A stretch of 64,000 nucleotides of DNA. Source: Micromonospora aurantiaca ATCC 27029 (GTDB taxonomy: Bacteria; Actinomycetota; Actinomycetes; Mycobacteriales; Micromonosporaceae). The DNA lies in assembly GCF_000145235.1 (NCBI RefSeq), contig NC_014391.1:3852001-3916000 (forward strand), given 5' to 3'. Position numbers and translations under genes: made by a program. Under the pieces are notes generated by a model that saw only the letters and a list, made by a program, of their open reading frames with translations, did not search any database and was not told where the DNA came from. Shown in pieces: positions 24,879-34,396 of the stretch (its first letter is position 1; each line of letters starts with the position of its first letter).

Positions 24879-27176
24879 CTACTCGCTCCGCAGTGCCGTC
24901 GCGGTCCGGGTCCGGGCCGCCCACCCCGCCGGCAGCAGCGCTCCGAGCAGTGCCGTCAGCGGCCCGCCCAGCGCCAGCGCCGCCAGGAGGACCGGCCCGT
25001 ACACGTCGAGCAGACTCTCCGGCAGGTGCAGTCCGCCGTTGGCGGCCATCGCCGGGACGACGAGCCGTTGCATCGCCACACCCGCCGGTACGCCGAGCAG
25101 CCCGCCGACCAGACCGACGGCGGCGACCGAGGCGACCACCATCGCGATCGTCTGGCCCGGCGTCATGCCGAGCGCCTTGTGCACACCGAGATCGTGGACC
25201 CGGTCGCGCAGGTCGAGGACGAGCATGTTGAGCACGCCCAGCGCGGCCACCGCGAGGAGCAGCAGGGTCAGCGTGGCGGTCAGCCCCTCCACGACCAGCA
25301 GGAGCGGGTCGGTCTCCGCGCCGCTCGGCCGCGCGGTGAGGCCCCGGCCGGCGAGTGCGCCGGTCAGCGCCTGTGCATAGGCGCCGGCGTCGGTGTCCGG
25401 GGCGAGCGCGATCCGGTACTCGAACGGGTTCCGGCCGGTGGGCGTGGCGGTACCGGTGAACACCGCCATGGCGGACTCGAACACCTCGCCGACGACGCGC
25501 AGGCGTACCGGCGTGCCCTCGATCCGGACCGTGACGGTGTCGCCGATCCGGGCTCCGGTCGCGGTCAGCAGGGGTCCGCCGACGACGGCCTCGCCGGGTG
25601 CGGCGAACCAGCGTCCGGACACCATCTCGAAGCCGTCCCACGCCGCGTCGCCGGTGATCGTCGTGACGGAGACCGGGTCGGCGACGCCCGCGACGGCGCC
25701 CGGTGCCTGCGTGAGGCCGTACCTGGCGCGGGTGCCCGGCTGGGCGTCGATCGCCGCCAGCACCGCGGCCGGATCGGCGGTGGGAGCGGCGGCCGGTCCG
25801 GCGTCCGGGTCGCCGTTCACAGTGACGTCAGCGACGTCCTGGGTGAGCGCGGTCTGGATGCGCAGCAGCGACGCGGCGAGCCCGGTCGCGAACGTCACCG
25901 CCGCCGCGCCCGTCGCGACCGCCAGCAGGATCGCGATAGTGCGCGCCGGCCGCGCGAACGGGCGGGCCAGGCCGAGGCCCACCGGCCTGGCCACCGGCAG
26001 CCGCGCGGCCAGGCGCAACGCCCACCGGCCCCGCGCCGGACCGGACGCCCGTCCGACCGCGATGGCGTCCACGGTACGGAGCCGGCCCGCCCTCAGCGCG
26101 GCCGTCCACGCGGTCAGCGTCACCACCGCCAGCACCCCGCCGGTGGCCAGGACGGTCACCCACCAGGCGATGGTGGTGTTCGCCGAGCCGTAGACCTGCT
26201 CGGTCTCGGCCAGCACCGGCAGCGCGATCAGGTTCCCGGTGACCGTTCCGGCGACGGCACCCACGGCGGCCGGGAGCAGCGTCTGCGCGACAAAGGCGCG
26301 GACGATGCCCGCGGGGGTGCAGCCGAGCGCCTTGAGGATGCCGATCCGGCGGGTGGCGGCGCCGACCGTTCCGGCGACCACAGTGCCGACCACCAGCAGC
26401 GCCATCACGATGCCGAGCAGCGCGAACGCGACGAGGAACGGCACGAAGACGGCCGCGTCCTCGACGGCCTGCTGCCGCACGTCGAGCCAGGATCGGGCGC
26501 CGGTGACCGCGCCGGGGGGCAGCGCCGCGACCACGGCGTCCCGTCCGGCGCCGACCTCCGTCGCGGTGCGGGCGTCCGCGAACCGGTAGAGCATCTGGTA
26601 CCCGTCCGCCGTGTCCGGCCCGTCGAGTCGGCCGACGGCGGACGGCAGCACCCAGGCGCCGGCGGTGTCGCTGATCGACCGGGCCGTACCGACCACCGTG
26701 AACTCTCCGCCGCCCCGTGTGGTCAGGCGGGCCCCGGGCGGCAGGCGGACCGCTCCGCCGCTCAGCACGATCTCGTCCGGACCGGTCGGCCACCGCCCGC
26801 CGGCCAGCTCGATGCGGTCGACGGGGCCGCCCGGATCGGTGCGCGCGACGACTGTCAGCGGCGGTGTCCGCATCCCGCCGCGCTCCGTGAAGGCGACCAC
26901 CAGCACCCGGTACGGACCGGCGGCGGCCACCACGCCCGGCGCCGAGGCCGACGCGGCGAGCTGTGGTTCCGTCACCGCACCGGAGTCCGCCCGCACGGTC
27001 AGGTGCGCTCCCCGCTGGGCGGCGAACGCGTCGTCGAAGGGCGCCTGCGACGCGACGAGCAGCCCGGCCCCGAGCACCGTGGCGGTCACGGCGGCGGCGG
27101 TGACCAGGCCGACGACGACTGTCTGCACCCGGCGGCGCCGTACGCCGGACCGGACGACCCGGCGCAGCCCGCTCAC
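24879..27176 (-). CDS. FtsX/MacB-type ABC transporter permease
   Basis: A 765-residue permease with two FtsX domains (about 255-365 and 635-755), each with three or four hydrophobic helices, separated by large extracytoplasmic regions. An additional N-terminal helix (VVGLVTAAAVTATVLGAGLL) comes first. The motif GILKALGCTPAGIVRAF and its C-terminal counterpart LGVHKALGMTPGQTIAMV are the coupling segments facing the ATPase. The GTG start overlaps the ATPase stop by 4 nt. Such pairs export or sense antimicrobial peptides or lipids. Confidence 0.92.
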   Translation of the reverse strand: MSGLRRVVRSGVRRRRVQTVVVGLVTAAAVTATVLGAGLLVASQAPFDDAFAAQRGAHLTVRADSGAVTEPQLAASASAPGVVAAAGPYRVLVVAFTERGGMRTPPLTVVARTDPGGPVDRIELAGGRWPTGPDEIVLSGGAVRLPPGARLTTRGGGEFTVVGTARSISDTAGAWVLPSAVGRLDGPDTADGYQMLYRFADARTATEVGAGRDAVVAALPPGAVTGARSWLDVRQQAVEDAAVFVPFLVAFALLGIVMALLVVGTVVAGTVGAATRRIGILKALGCTPAGIVRAFVAQTLLPAAVGAVAGTVTGNLIALPVLAETEQVYGSANTTIAWWVTVLATGGVLAVVTLTAWTAALRAGRLRTVDAIAVGRASGPARGRWALRLAARLPVARPVGLGLARPFARPARTIAILLAVATGAAAVTFATGLAASLLRIQTALTQDVADVTVNGDPDAGPAAAPTADPAAVLAAIDAQPGTRARYGLTQAPGAVAGVADPVSVTTITGDAAWDGFEMVSGRWFAAPGEAVVGGPLLTATGARIGDTVTVRIEGTPVRLRVVGEVFESAMAVFTGTATPTGRNPFEYRIALAPDTDAGAYAQALTGALAGRGLTARPSGAETDPLLLVVEGLTATLTLLLLAVAALGVLNMLVLDLRDRVHDLGVHKALGMTPGQTIAMVVASVAAVGLVGGLLGVPAGVAMQRLVVPAMAANGGLHLPESLLDVYGPVLLAALALGGPLTALLGALLPAGWAARTRTATALRSE

Positions 27177-27847
27177 CGTCGCACCTCGATCCGGCCGTCG
27201 CGCAGGCGGATCGTACGGCCGGCGGACGCCTCGGCCAGCCGCAGGTCGTGGGTGACGAGCACGATGGTCTGGCCGCTGCGGTGCAGCTCGTCGAGCAGGC
27301 GCCGGACGTCCTCCCCGGAGGCGGTGTCCAGCGCGCCGGTCGGCTCGTCGGCCAGCAGGAGCGCGGGCCGGTTGATCAGGGCGCGGGCGACGGCGACGCG
27401 CTGCCGCTCACCGCCGGAGAGGCGTCCCGGGTACGCGTGCGCGTGCCGGGCGATGCCGAGCGAGTCCAGCAGGGAGGCCGCGTGTTCGCGCGCCGCGCGG
27501 GCCGGTGCGCCGGCCAGCTGGGCGGGCAGCAGGACGTTGTCCAGCACTGTGAGGTCGTCGAGCAGGTTGAAGAACTGGAAGACCAGGCCCACGTGTGCGC
27601 GCCGGAACCGGGCCGACGCGGCCTCGCCCAGCTTCTCCAGCCGGGTGCCCGCGACGGTCACCGTGCCGGCGTCCGGCCGGTCCAGCGCGGCGAGCAGGTT
27701 GAGCAGTGTGGACTTCCCGCTGCCGGACGGGCCGAGCACCGCCACGCACTCGCCGGGCCGGACGGTCAGCGACACGTCGTGCAGTGCGGGCGGCCCCTCG
27801 CCGTATCGGCGGGTCACCCCGCGTACGTCGATCATCGGATCGGTCAT
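27173..27847 (-). CDS. ABC transporter ATP-binding protein (MacB/LolD type)
   Basis: A 224-residue ATPase with Walker A GPSGSGKST, Q-loop FQFFNLLDDLTV, signature LSGGERQRVAVARAL, Walker B LLLADEPTGALD and H-loop VTHD. The ADEPTGALD sequence marks the MacB/LolD/FtsE-like class that works with FtsX-type permeases, such as the overlapping gene that follows. Divergent from a histidine kinase/response regulator pair 187 nt away, which probably controls it. Confidence 0.95.
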   Translation of the reverse strand: MTDPMIDVRGVTRRYGEGPPALHDVSLTVRPGECVAVLGPSGSGKSTLLNLLAALDRPDAGTVTVAGTRLEKLGEAASARFRRAHVGLVFQFFNLLDDLTVLDNVLLPAQLAGAPARAAREHAASLLDSLGIARHAHAYPGRLSGGERQRVAVARALINRPALLLADEPTGALDTASGEDVRRLLDELHRSGQTIVLVTHDLRLAEASAGRTIRLRDGRIEVRR

Positions 27848-27975
27848 GTGTCGCCCCTCGGGTCAGGCCTGTCGACTGGACGCCGTGACGTTAGGGGCGG
27901 ATCCGAGGCCTGGGCATCGGTCCGGCGACGCACCACCCGTACCGCCGGAGGCGGATCTTCGCCCGGGGTCATCCC

Positions 27976-27990
27976 TGCGATGTAGTCGCA
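27976..27990. promoter_or_regulatory. candidate operator between ABC transporter and two-component system
   Basis: TGCGA-TGTAG-TCGCA inverted repeat in the divergent intergenic region. A NarL-type regulator would be expected to bind a short inverted repeat here. The assignment rests on position and symmetry only. Confidence 0.35.
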
Positions 27991-28034
27991 CTGCACACCG
28001 TGACCGATGCCCCGGCCGGCGTACGGCGGCGAGA

Positions 28035-29293
28035 ATGTGGCTCGTGAGAGGCATCGTGGCGACGGGACCGCTGCCGAGGCCGGGCTGGCGGGCGCTGCTG
28101 CTCGACGCGGCGCTGGCGGGTGTACTCGGGCTGGTGTGCTTCCAGGCCGCCACTGACGACGTCGGCGTCCCGCCCCCGCCGTTGCCGCCGCCACTGCCGC
28201 TGCCCCCGTTGGCGGTCCCGCCGGAGATGCAGCCCGCGCAGCCCGGGTCGACGCTCGGGGCACTGCTGCTGGTCTTCGTCATGTGCGCACCGCTGGTGCT
28301 GCGCCGCCGGTATCCGCTCGCGGTGCTCTGGGCGACGATGGCCGCCGCGTCACTGGTGCTGGTGACCGGCGGGGAACGGCAGCCGGCCCTGTACCCGTGC
28401 GTGGTGCTGACCTGCCTCGTCGCCGTCCACAGCGCGGCGGCGCACAGCCCGTACCGGCTGCCGGCGCTGGTGTCCGTCCCGGCGGTGGCGCTGCTCGCCC
28501 TGGGCCTCCGGGAGCTGATGCCGTTCACGGTGTCCGCGGGCTACCTGCCGTTCGTCGTGCTGGCCCCGCTGGTGGCCGCCGCGGGCGGCCACCACGTGTG
28601 GCGGCGACGGGCGGGTGAGGACCGGCGGCGGCTCACCGCCGAGGCCCGCGCCCACGAGCAGGCGCTGCGCGACGCGGTCGCCGGTGAACGGGCCCGCATC
28701 GCCCGGGAACTGCACGACGTCGTGACGCATCACGTCAGCGTGATGGTCATCCAGGCCGGCGCCGCCCGGACGGTGCTCGCCGCCGCACCGGATCAGGCAC
28801 GGGAGGCGCTGCTCGCCGTCGAGTCGACCGGCCGGTCCGCGCTCACCGAGCTGCGGCACGTCATGGGCCTGCTGGCCGAGTCCGAACCGGACGACCCGGA
28901 GGACCCGCAGCCCGGGATCGAGGGCCTGCCCGAGCTGATCGAACGCATGCGGGACGCCGGCGTGCCGGTACGGCTGACCATCTCCGGCGAGCGCCGGCCG
29001 GTCACCTCCGGTGTCGGGCTGACGGCGTACCGGGTGGTGCAGGAGGCGTTGACGAACATGGTCCGGCACGCGCCCGGCGCCGCCGGCACCGTCGTCGTCG
29101 AGTACTCGCCGGAGACCCTGCGGATCGAGGTCGGCAACACCGAGCCCGGCGTACCGGCCGCCACCGGGGTGTCGGGCGGGCGCGGCCTGATCGGGCTGCG
29201 GGAGCGCCTCGCCGTCTACGGTGGGACGTTGCGCGCCGGCGCCCGGCCGGGCGCCGGTTACCACGTCGAGGCCGTGATCCCGTGGGAGGCGAC

Positions 29294-29297
<4 letters not shown>
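28035..29297 (+). CDS. sensor histidine kinase, HisKA_3 (NarL partner) type
   Basis: About 420 residues. Several membrane helices occupy about 15-185, with a Pro-rich external loop of repeated PPPLPLPP. The dimerisation/phosphoacceptor segment is GERARIARELHDVVTHHVSV (His in ELHD), and the ATPase domain carries VQEALTNMVRHAPG and GGRGLIGLRERL. The ATG at 28035 is used; a GTG at 28044 is possible. The stop overlaps the response-regulator ATG by 4 nt. The divergent ABC exporter suggests that it senses an envelope stress or peptide and controls export. Confidence 0.92.
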
Positions 29298-29962
<665 letters not shown>

Positions 29963-29988
29963 CCGATCCGGCGACGGTGGTCACGTGC

Positions 29989-30318
29989 TCAGGTGATCAG
30001 CAGCGCGCCGACGACAATCAGCGGCACCGAGACGAACAGGAAGATGCCGACGCCGGTGAGCACCCGCCCGCCGCCGCCGTCCTCCCGCTCGGGCGCCAGG
30101 CCGAACGTGGAGCGGGCCGGCAGCATGCCGATGCGGCTCAGCGTGAGATCGCCGGTCATCCCGATCACGGCGCCGACGATCATGAACGCCACCCCCAGCC
30201 GGTGCGTGAAGTCCCCGCCGCCGACCGCCACCCAGATGCCGACCGCCGCCGCGATCACCACCGTGGCGATCAGGAATAGCACCAGCGCCTCCCGCAGACC
30301 CCGCACCACAGTCGCCAT
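29989..30318 (-). CDS. small membrane protein with three hydrophobic segments
   Basis: A 109-residue protein with hydrophobic helices at about 10-33 (ALVLFLIATVVIAAAVGIWV), 40-60 (LGVAFMIVGAVIGMTGDL) and 88-108. The pattern resembles the short actinobacterial DUF6458-type proteins, but I am not certain. GGGAGG lies 8-9 nt before the ATG. It is convergent with the response regulator and has no functional context. Confidence 0.7.
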   Translation of the reverse strand: MATVVRGLREALVLFLIATVVIAAAVGIWVAVGGGDFTHRLGVAFMIVGAVIGMTGDLTLSRIGMLPARSTFGLAPEREDGGGGRVLTGVGIFLFVSVPLIVVGALLIT

Positions 30319-30507
30319 GTGCGCCTCCCTCGGACCCGGACCGTCCGTCCCGCGTCGTGGGACATTGTGCCGGGTCGATGCACGGCTGCGCAGTCCCGGT
30401 CACCGGACTGTCGCGGCCGGCACCGCGGGCATGCCGCGTCCGCCGGCAACCTCCCACTTGGTCCGTCGTTATGCCGCAAGGAGATACGAACGGACAGGTG
30501 GAGCTTC

Positions 30508-32625
30508 ATGGCTGAAAACGGCATCAATCAACCCGGGTCGCCCCGGTCCGCCTTCCGCGGGGACATCGAAGGGCTCCGGGCCATCGCCGTGCTGCTGGTG
30601 CTGGCCGGTCACGCCGCCGGCAACCTGGTGCCGGGAGGCTTCGTCGGCGTCGATGTCTTCTTCGTGATCTCCGGATTCCTGATCACGGGATTGCTGGTCG
30701 GCGAGTTGCGTCGTACCGGGCGGATCTCGTTGACGGCGTTCTACGCCCGCCGGGCCAAACGACTCCTGCCCGCCGCGGTCCTGGTGCTCGTCGTCAGCCT
30801 GCTGCTGGCCTACACCCTCCTTCCGCGGACCCGCTGGTCGGCGACCGGCTGGGACGTGGTGGCCAGCGCCGTCTACGGGATGAACTGGCGCCTGGCGGCG
30901 CAGGCCGTGGACTACTGGGCGGCGGATCAGGCGCCGAGCATCGTCCAGCACTTCTGGTCGCTGGCCGTGGAGGAGCAGTTCTACCTCGTCTGGCCCCTCC
31001 TGCTACTCGTCCTGGCCCTGCCGGGCCGGCGACGCGCCGTGCGTCCCGCCCTGCTGATGGTCGGGTTCGTCCTGGTGGCGGTGCCGTCCTTCGCCTGGTC
31101 CGTGTGGCTGACCCGGTCCGACCCCGGACCCGCCTATTTCGTCACCACCACCCGGCTGTGGGAACTCGCGCTCGGCGGAGCACTGGCCATCGCGGGTACC
31201 GCCCTCCACCGCCTGCCCCGGGCACTCGCCGCCCTGCTCGCCTGGGCCGGTCTCGGCGCCGTCACGGCCGGCGCCTTCGTCCTCGGCCCGGACACCCCGT
31301 TCCCGGGCACCGCCGCGCTGTTGCCGACGCTCGGCACGGCGGCCGTGATCGGCTGTTCGGTGGCCGCCGGACGCGCGGGCCCGGCGGGGATGCTGGGGCT
31401 GGCCCCGTTCCGTGCCGTCGGTGCGGTCTCCTACTCCCTGTACCTGTGGCACTGGCCGCTGCTCGTCGTGGCCGAGGCACGTTTCGGTGAGCTGACCCCC
31501 GTCGCAGGGCTGATTGTCGTGTCGCTCTCCGCGGTTCCCGCGGTGTTGTCCTACCGCTTCGTGGAGAACCCCATCCGGCTGTCGAAGACCCTGCAATGGG
31601 AGCCTGCCGCCGCCCTTCGGATCGGCGCGGCCTGCACCGGTGTCGCGGTAGCGGCGGGACTGATGTTCCAGTTCACCGTCTGGCCGCCACCGCAGGCGCC
31701 GGTCTCCACCGTGGTGTTGCCGCCGCTCAGCACGGCACAGGCCACCGCCAGTGCGACGGCTCCGGCCGGCCCGCCGGGAGCCGCCGTGCTCACCAGCGGC
31801 AAGAGCGCGGGCGCGCCGGTCGACCGGGTCGCCTCGGTGGTCCCCGACCCGCTGACCGCGCTCAAGGACGGGCCCGAGGCATGGCCGGACAAGTGCACGG
31901 CGGGATTCGACGGCGGGCAGCCGTCCCCGTGCCTGTACGGTGACGCCGACTCGGCCTTCCGGGTCGCCCTGGTGGGGGACTCGCACGCCAACCAGTGGCT
32001 ACCGGCACTGCGCGGCATCGCCGACGCCAACAACTGGCGGCTGGAGTCGTACGTCCGGCAGGCGTGCCCGTTCCTGAACCGGGGAATCGCCCGGGAGAAC
32101 CGCCCCCAGCCGGAATGCCTCGACTGGAACCGATCCGTGCTGCAGGCACTCACCGGTGAACGCAAGCCCAACCTGCTGGTGGTCAGCCACACCATCTACG
32201 TGGTGCTGGAGAACGGCGAGCCGGTCGAGAACCGGGTGGTGGCCGACCGGTTCACCGAGGCGATGCGCACCACGTGGCGCGAGGTGACCGCGGCGAAGGT
32301 GCCCGTCGCCGTCATCCGGGACACCCCGTACCAGTCGATGGACATCCCCGAGTGCGTCACCGCCAACCCGCGCAAGCTGACCCGCTGCACCAGCCCCCGT
32401 GACGTGGCCCTGGCCACCGGAGCGGCCAATCCGATGCTGCGAGCGGTGGTCGACCAACCCCGCGTGCACCTGATCGATCTGACCGACTCGATCTGTCCGA
32501 CCGAGCGATGCGCGCCGGTGATCGGTGGCGTGCTGATCTACCGGGACAGCAGCCACCTCACGGCGACGTACGTGACCACCCTGGCGCCCCGGCTGAACGA
32601 CGCTCTGAGACGACTGCTCGACTGA
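30508..32625 (+). CDS. acyltransferase-3 / SGNH fusion membrane protein (OafA-like)
   Basis: A 705-residue protein. The N-terminal acyltransferase-3 domain (about 10-370) has about ten membrane helices and the signatures RGDIEGLRAIAVLLVLAGHA, FFVISGFLITGLL, RRAKRLLPAA and QHFWSLAVEEQFYLVWPL. A Pro/Ala linker leads to a C-terminal extracytoplasmic SGNH domain (about 480-700) with VALVGDSHANQW and YRDSSHLT, which carry the catalytic Ser, Asp and His. Such proteins O-acylate exported glycans or secondary metabolites. AGGTGGAG precedes the ATG. No glycan operon is adjacent, so the acceptor is unknown. Confidence 0.92.
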   Translation: MAENGINQPGSPRSAFRGDIEGLRAIAVLLVLAGHAAGNLVPGGFVGVDVFFVISGFLITGLLVGELRRTGRISLTAFYARRAKRLLPAAVLVLVVSLLLAYTLLPRTRWSATGWDVVASAVYGMNWRLAAQAVDYWAADQAPSIVQHFWSLAVEEQFYLVWPLLLLVLALPGRRRAVRPALLMVGFVLVAVPSFAWSVWLTRSDPGPAYFVTTTRLWELALGGALAIAGTALHRLPRALAALLAWAGLGAVTAGAFVLGPDTPFPGTAALLPTLGTAAVIGCSVAAGRAGPAGMLGLAPFRAVGAVSYSLYLWHWPLLVVAEARFGELTPVAGLIVVSLSAVPAVLSYRFVENPIRLSKTLQWEPAAALRIGAACTGVAVAAGLMFQFTVWPPPQAPVSTVVLPPLSTAQATASATAPAGPPGAAVLTSGKSAGAPVDRVASVVPDPLTALKDGPEAWPDKCTAGFDGGQPSPCLYGDADSAFRVALVGDSHANQWLPALRGIADANNWRLESYVRQACPFLNRGIARENRPQPECLDWNRSVLQALTGERKPNLLVVSHTIYVVLENGEPVENRVVADRFTEAMRTTWREVTAAKVPVAVIRDTPYQSMDIPECVTANPRKLTRCTSPRDVALATGAANPMLRAVVDQPRVHLIDLTDSICPTERCAPVIGGVLIYRDSSHLTATYVTTLAPRLNDALRRLLD

Positions 32626-32669
32626 GCCGGCACGGTTATCCGTCCCGAGCCCCGGGTACCGGGAGCCGC

Positions 32670-33401
32670 ATGGCGGAGTTGGGATCGCTCTGGATCGTCC
32701 GGCACGGCGAGAGCACGGCGAACGTGGCGGCCACGGCGGCCGAGACGTCCGGCGCCGAGCTGATCGACCTCAGCCACCGGGACGCGGACGTGCCGCTGTC
32801 ACAGACCGGCGAGGAGCAGGCACGGGCGACCGCCCGCTGGCTGGCCGGGCTGCCGGAGTCGAGGCGGCCGGACGTGGCTGTGGTGTCGCCGTACCTGCGT
32901 GCGGTGCGCACGGCCGAGCTGGCGCTCGACGGCACCGGGATCCCGGCGAGCGTCGACGAGCGGCTGCGCGACCGGGAGCTGGGCATCCTCGACGGGCTCA
33001 CCGGCCACGGCGTGACCCGGCGCTACCCGGAGGAGGCGCAGCGGCGTACCCGGCTCGGCAAGTTCTACTACCGGCCGCCCGGCGGTGAGTCCTGGACCGA
33101 CGTGGCGCTGCGGCTACGGGCGCTGCTCGGCGACCTGCGCCGCGACCACGAGGGGGGCCGGGTGCTGCTGTTCGGCCACGACGCGCTGGTCTTCCTGCTG
33201 CGCTACCTGGTGGAAGGGCTCACCGAGGCGGAGCTGATGGCGCTGACCCGCGAGCACGTGATCGCCAACTGCTCGGTCACCGCCTGGCACGCCGACGACG
33301 CCGGCCGGCTCGTGCCGGAGGTGTTCAACGACGTCGCCCACCTGCACCTGCAGGGGGCGAAGCCCACCAGGGAGGACGAGGTCAATGCCGAGCCGGTCTG
33401 A
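32670..33401 (+). CDS. histidine phosphatase family protein
   Basis: A 243-residue phosphoglycerate-mutase-like enzyme. The phosphohistidine motif LWIVRHGEST is at 7-16, the second Arg in VVSPYLRAVRTAE, and the second catalytic His in VLLFGHDALVF. The segment RDRELGILDG is typical of the broad-specificity branch. The gene overlaps the NAD(P)HX dehydratase gene by 17 nt, suggesting a shared transcript. The substrate is not evident. Confidence 0.92.
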   Translation: MAELGSLWIVRHGESTANVAATAAETSGAELIDLSHRDADVPLSQTGEEQARATARWLAGLPESRRPDVAVVSPYLRAVRTAELALDGTGIPASVDERLRDRELGILDGLTGHGVTRRYPEEAQRRTRLGKFYYRPPGGESWTDVALRLRALLGDLRRDHEGGRVLLFGHDALVFLLRYLVEGLTEAELMALTREHVIANCSVTAWHADDAGRLVPEVFNDVAHLHLQGAKPTREDEVNAEPV

Positions 33402-34248
33402 CGTGATCACCCCCGCGCTGCTGCGGGACTGGGCGCTGCCGGTGCCCACCGGCGGCAAGGAGGCGCGCGGCACCGTGCTGGTGGTCGGCGGCTCCCGGTT
33501 CACCCCCGGCGCGGTGCTGCTGGCCGGGGTGGCAGCGCTGCGGGCCGGCGCCGGCGTGCTCCAGCTCGCCGCAGCCGAGTCGACTGCGGCGTCGCTGAGC
33601 ATCCAGGTGCCGGAGGCGCTCGTGATCGGCCTGCCGGAGACCGGCGACGGCGCGGTCCGCGGCGACCCGGGCGACCTGCTCCGCGGCCTGGTCGCCGAGG
33701 CCGACGTGGTGGCGGTCGGACCCGGCCTCACGGACATCGAGGCCACCGGGGAACTGCTGCGCCTGGTCCTGGACGCGGCCGGCCGGGAGACCGCGCTGGT
33801 GCTCGACGCGTACGCGCTCGGCGCGCTCAGCCACGCGCCGGAGCTGCTGGCCGGGGCCAGCCGCAAGGCGGTGCTCACTCCCAACCTGACCGAGGCACGG
33901 CACCTGCTGGGACGCGATCCGGGCGACGACCTGGACGCCGAGGCGGTGGAACTGGCCGGCCGGTACGACGCGGTCGTCTCGCTGTACGGGCACATCGCGA
34001 CGCCGGACGGCCGGGCCTGGCGGGAGGAGAGCGGGGACGCCGGACTGGGCACCTCGGGCAGCGGCGACGTGCGGGCCGGGCTGCTCGCGGGCCTGCTCTC
34101 CCGGGGCGCCGACCCGGCGCAGGCGGCCTGCTGGGCGGCGTTCGCGCACGCGGTGAGCGGGCAGCGGCTGGTCCCCCGGTACGGGCGGATCGGCTTCCTC
34201 GCCCGGGAACTGCTGGACGAGATCCCCTACACGATCGCCACCGTCTGA
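33385..34248 (+). CDS. nnrD: ADP-dependent (S)-NAD(P)H-hydrate dehydratase
   Basis: A 287-residue ribokinase-fold enzyme that repairs hydrated NAD(P)H. Landmarks are GTVLVVGGSRFTPGAVLLAGVAAL, ADVVAVGPGLT, LVLDAYALGALS and AVLTPNLTEA, followed by the phosphate-binding loop LGTSGSGDVRAGLLAGLL. Standard members read G-T-G-D-V-L-A-G there, so this loop is slightly divergent but keeps GSGDV and the catalytic Asp. The epimerase (NnrE) domain is absent. GGAGG precedes the ATG inside the upstream gene. Confidence 0.92.
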   Translation: MPSRSDVITPALLRDWALPVPTGGKEARGTVLVVGGSRFTPGAVLLAGVAALRAGAGVLQLAAAESTAASLSIQVPEALVIGLPETGDGAVRGDPGDLLRGLVAEADVVAVGPGLTDIEATGELLRLVLDAAGRETALVLDAYALGALSHAPELLAGASRKAVLTPNLTEARHLLGRDPGDDLDAEAVELAGRYDAVVSLYGHIATPDGRAWREESGDAGLGTSGSGDVRAGLLAGLLSRGADPAQAACWAAFAHAVSGQRLVPRYGRIGFLARELLDEIPYTIATV

Positions 34249-34304
34249 CGATCCACGTCACCGGGATCCCACCACGTGTAACACCCCGGGAGGCGGTGGC
34301 GCTG

Positions 34305-34345
34305 GTCCGGGCGAGGCCGGTACTTCGCCGTGCCTCCGCCCGGAC
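34305..34345. terminator. inverted repeat after nnrD
   Basis: GTCCGGGCG (34305-34313) pairs with CGCCCGGAC (34337-34345) across 23 nt. It lies between nnrD and the protease gene. It may end the upstream transcript or regulate the protease; no T run is present. Confidence 0.35.
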
Positions 34346-34396
34346 CGCAGCCCGCTCAGGGGTGCGGTCCACCCGCACGAACCCCTGGGAGTCTGT

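Noticed and set aside
25026..28034. Upstream extension of the histidine kinase frame through the ABC transporter region
   Set aside because: The extension is antisense to the permease and ATPase and has low-complexity Arg/Gly content. The kinase homology and membrane helices begin at about 28035.
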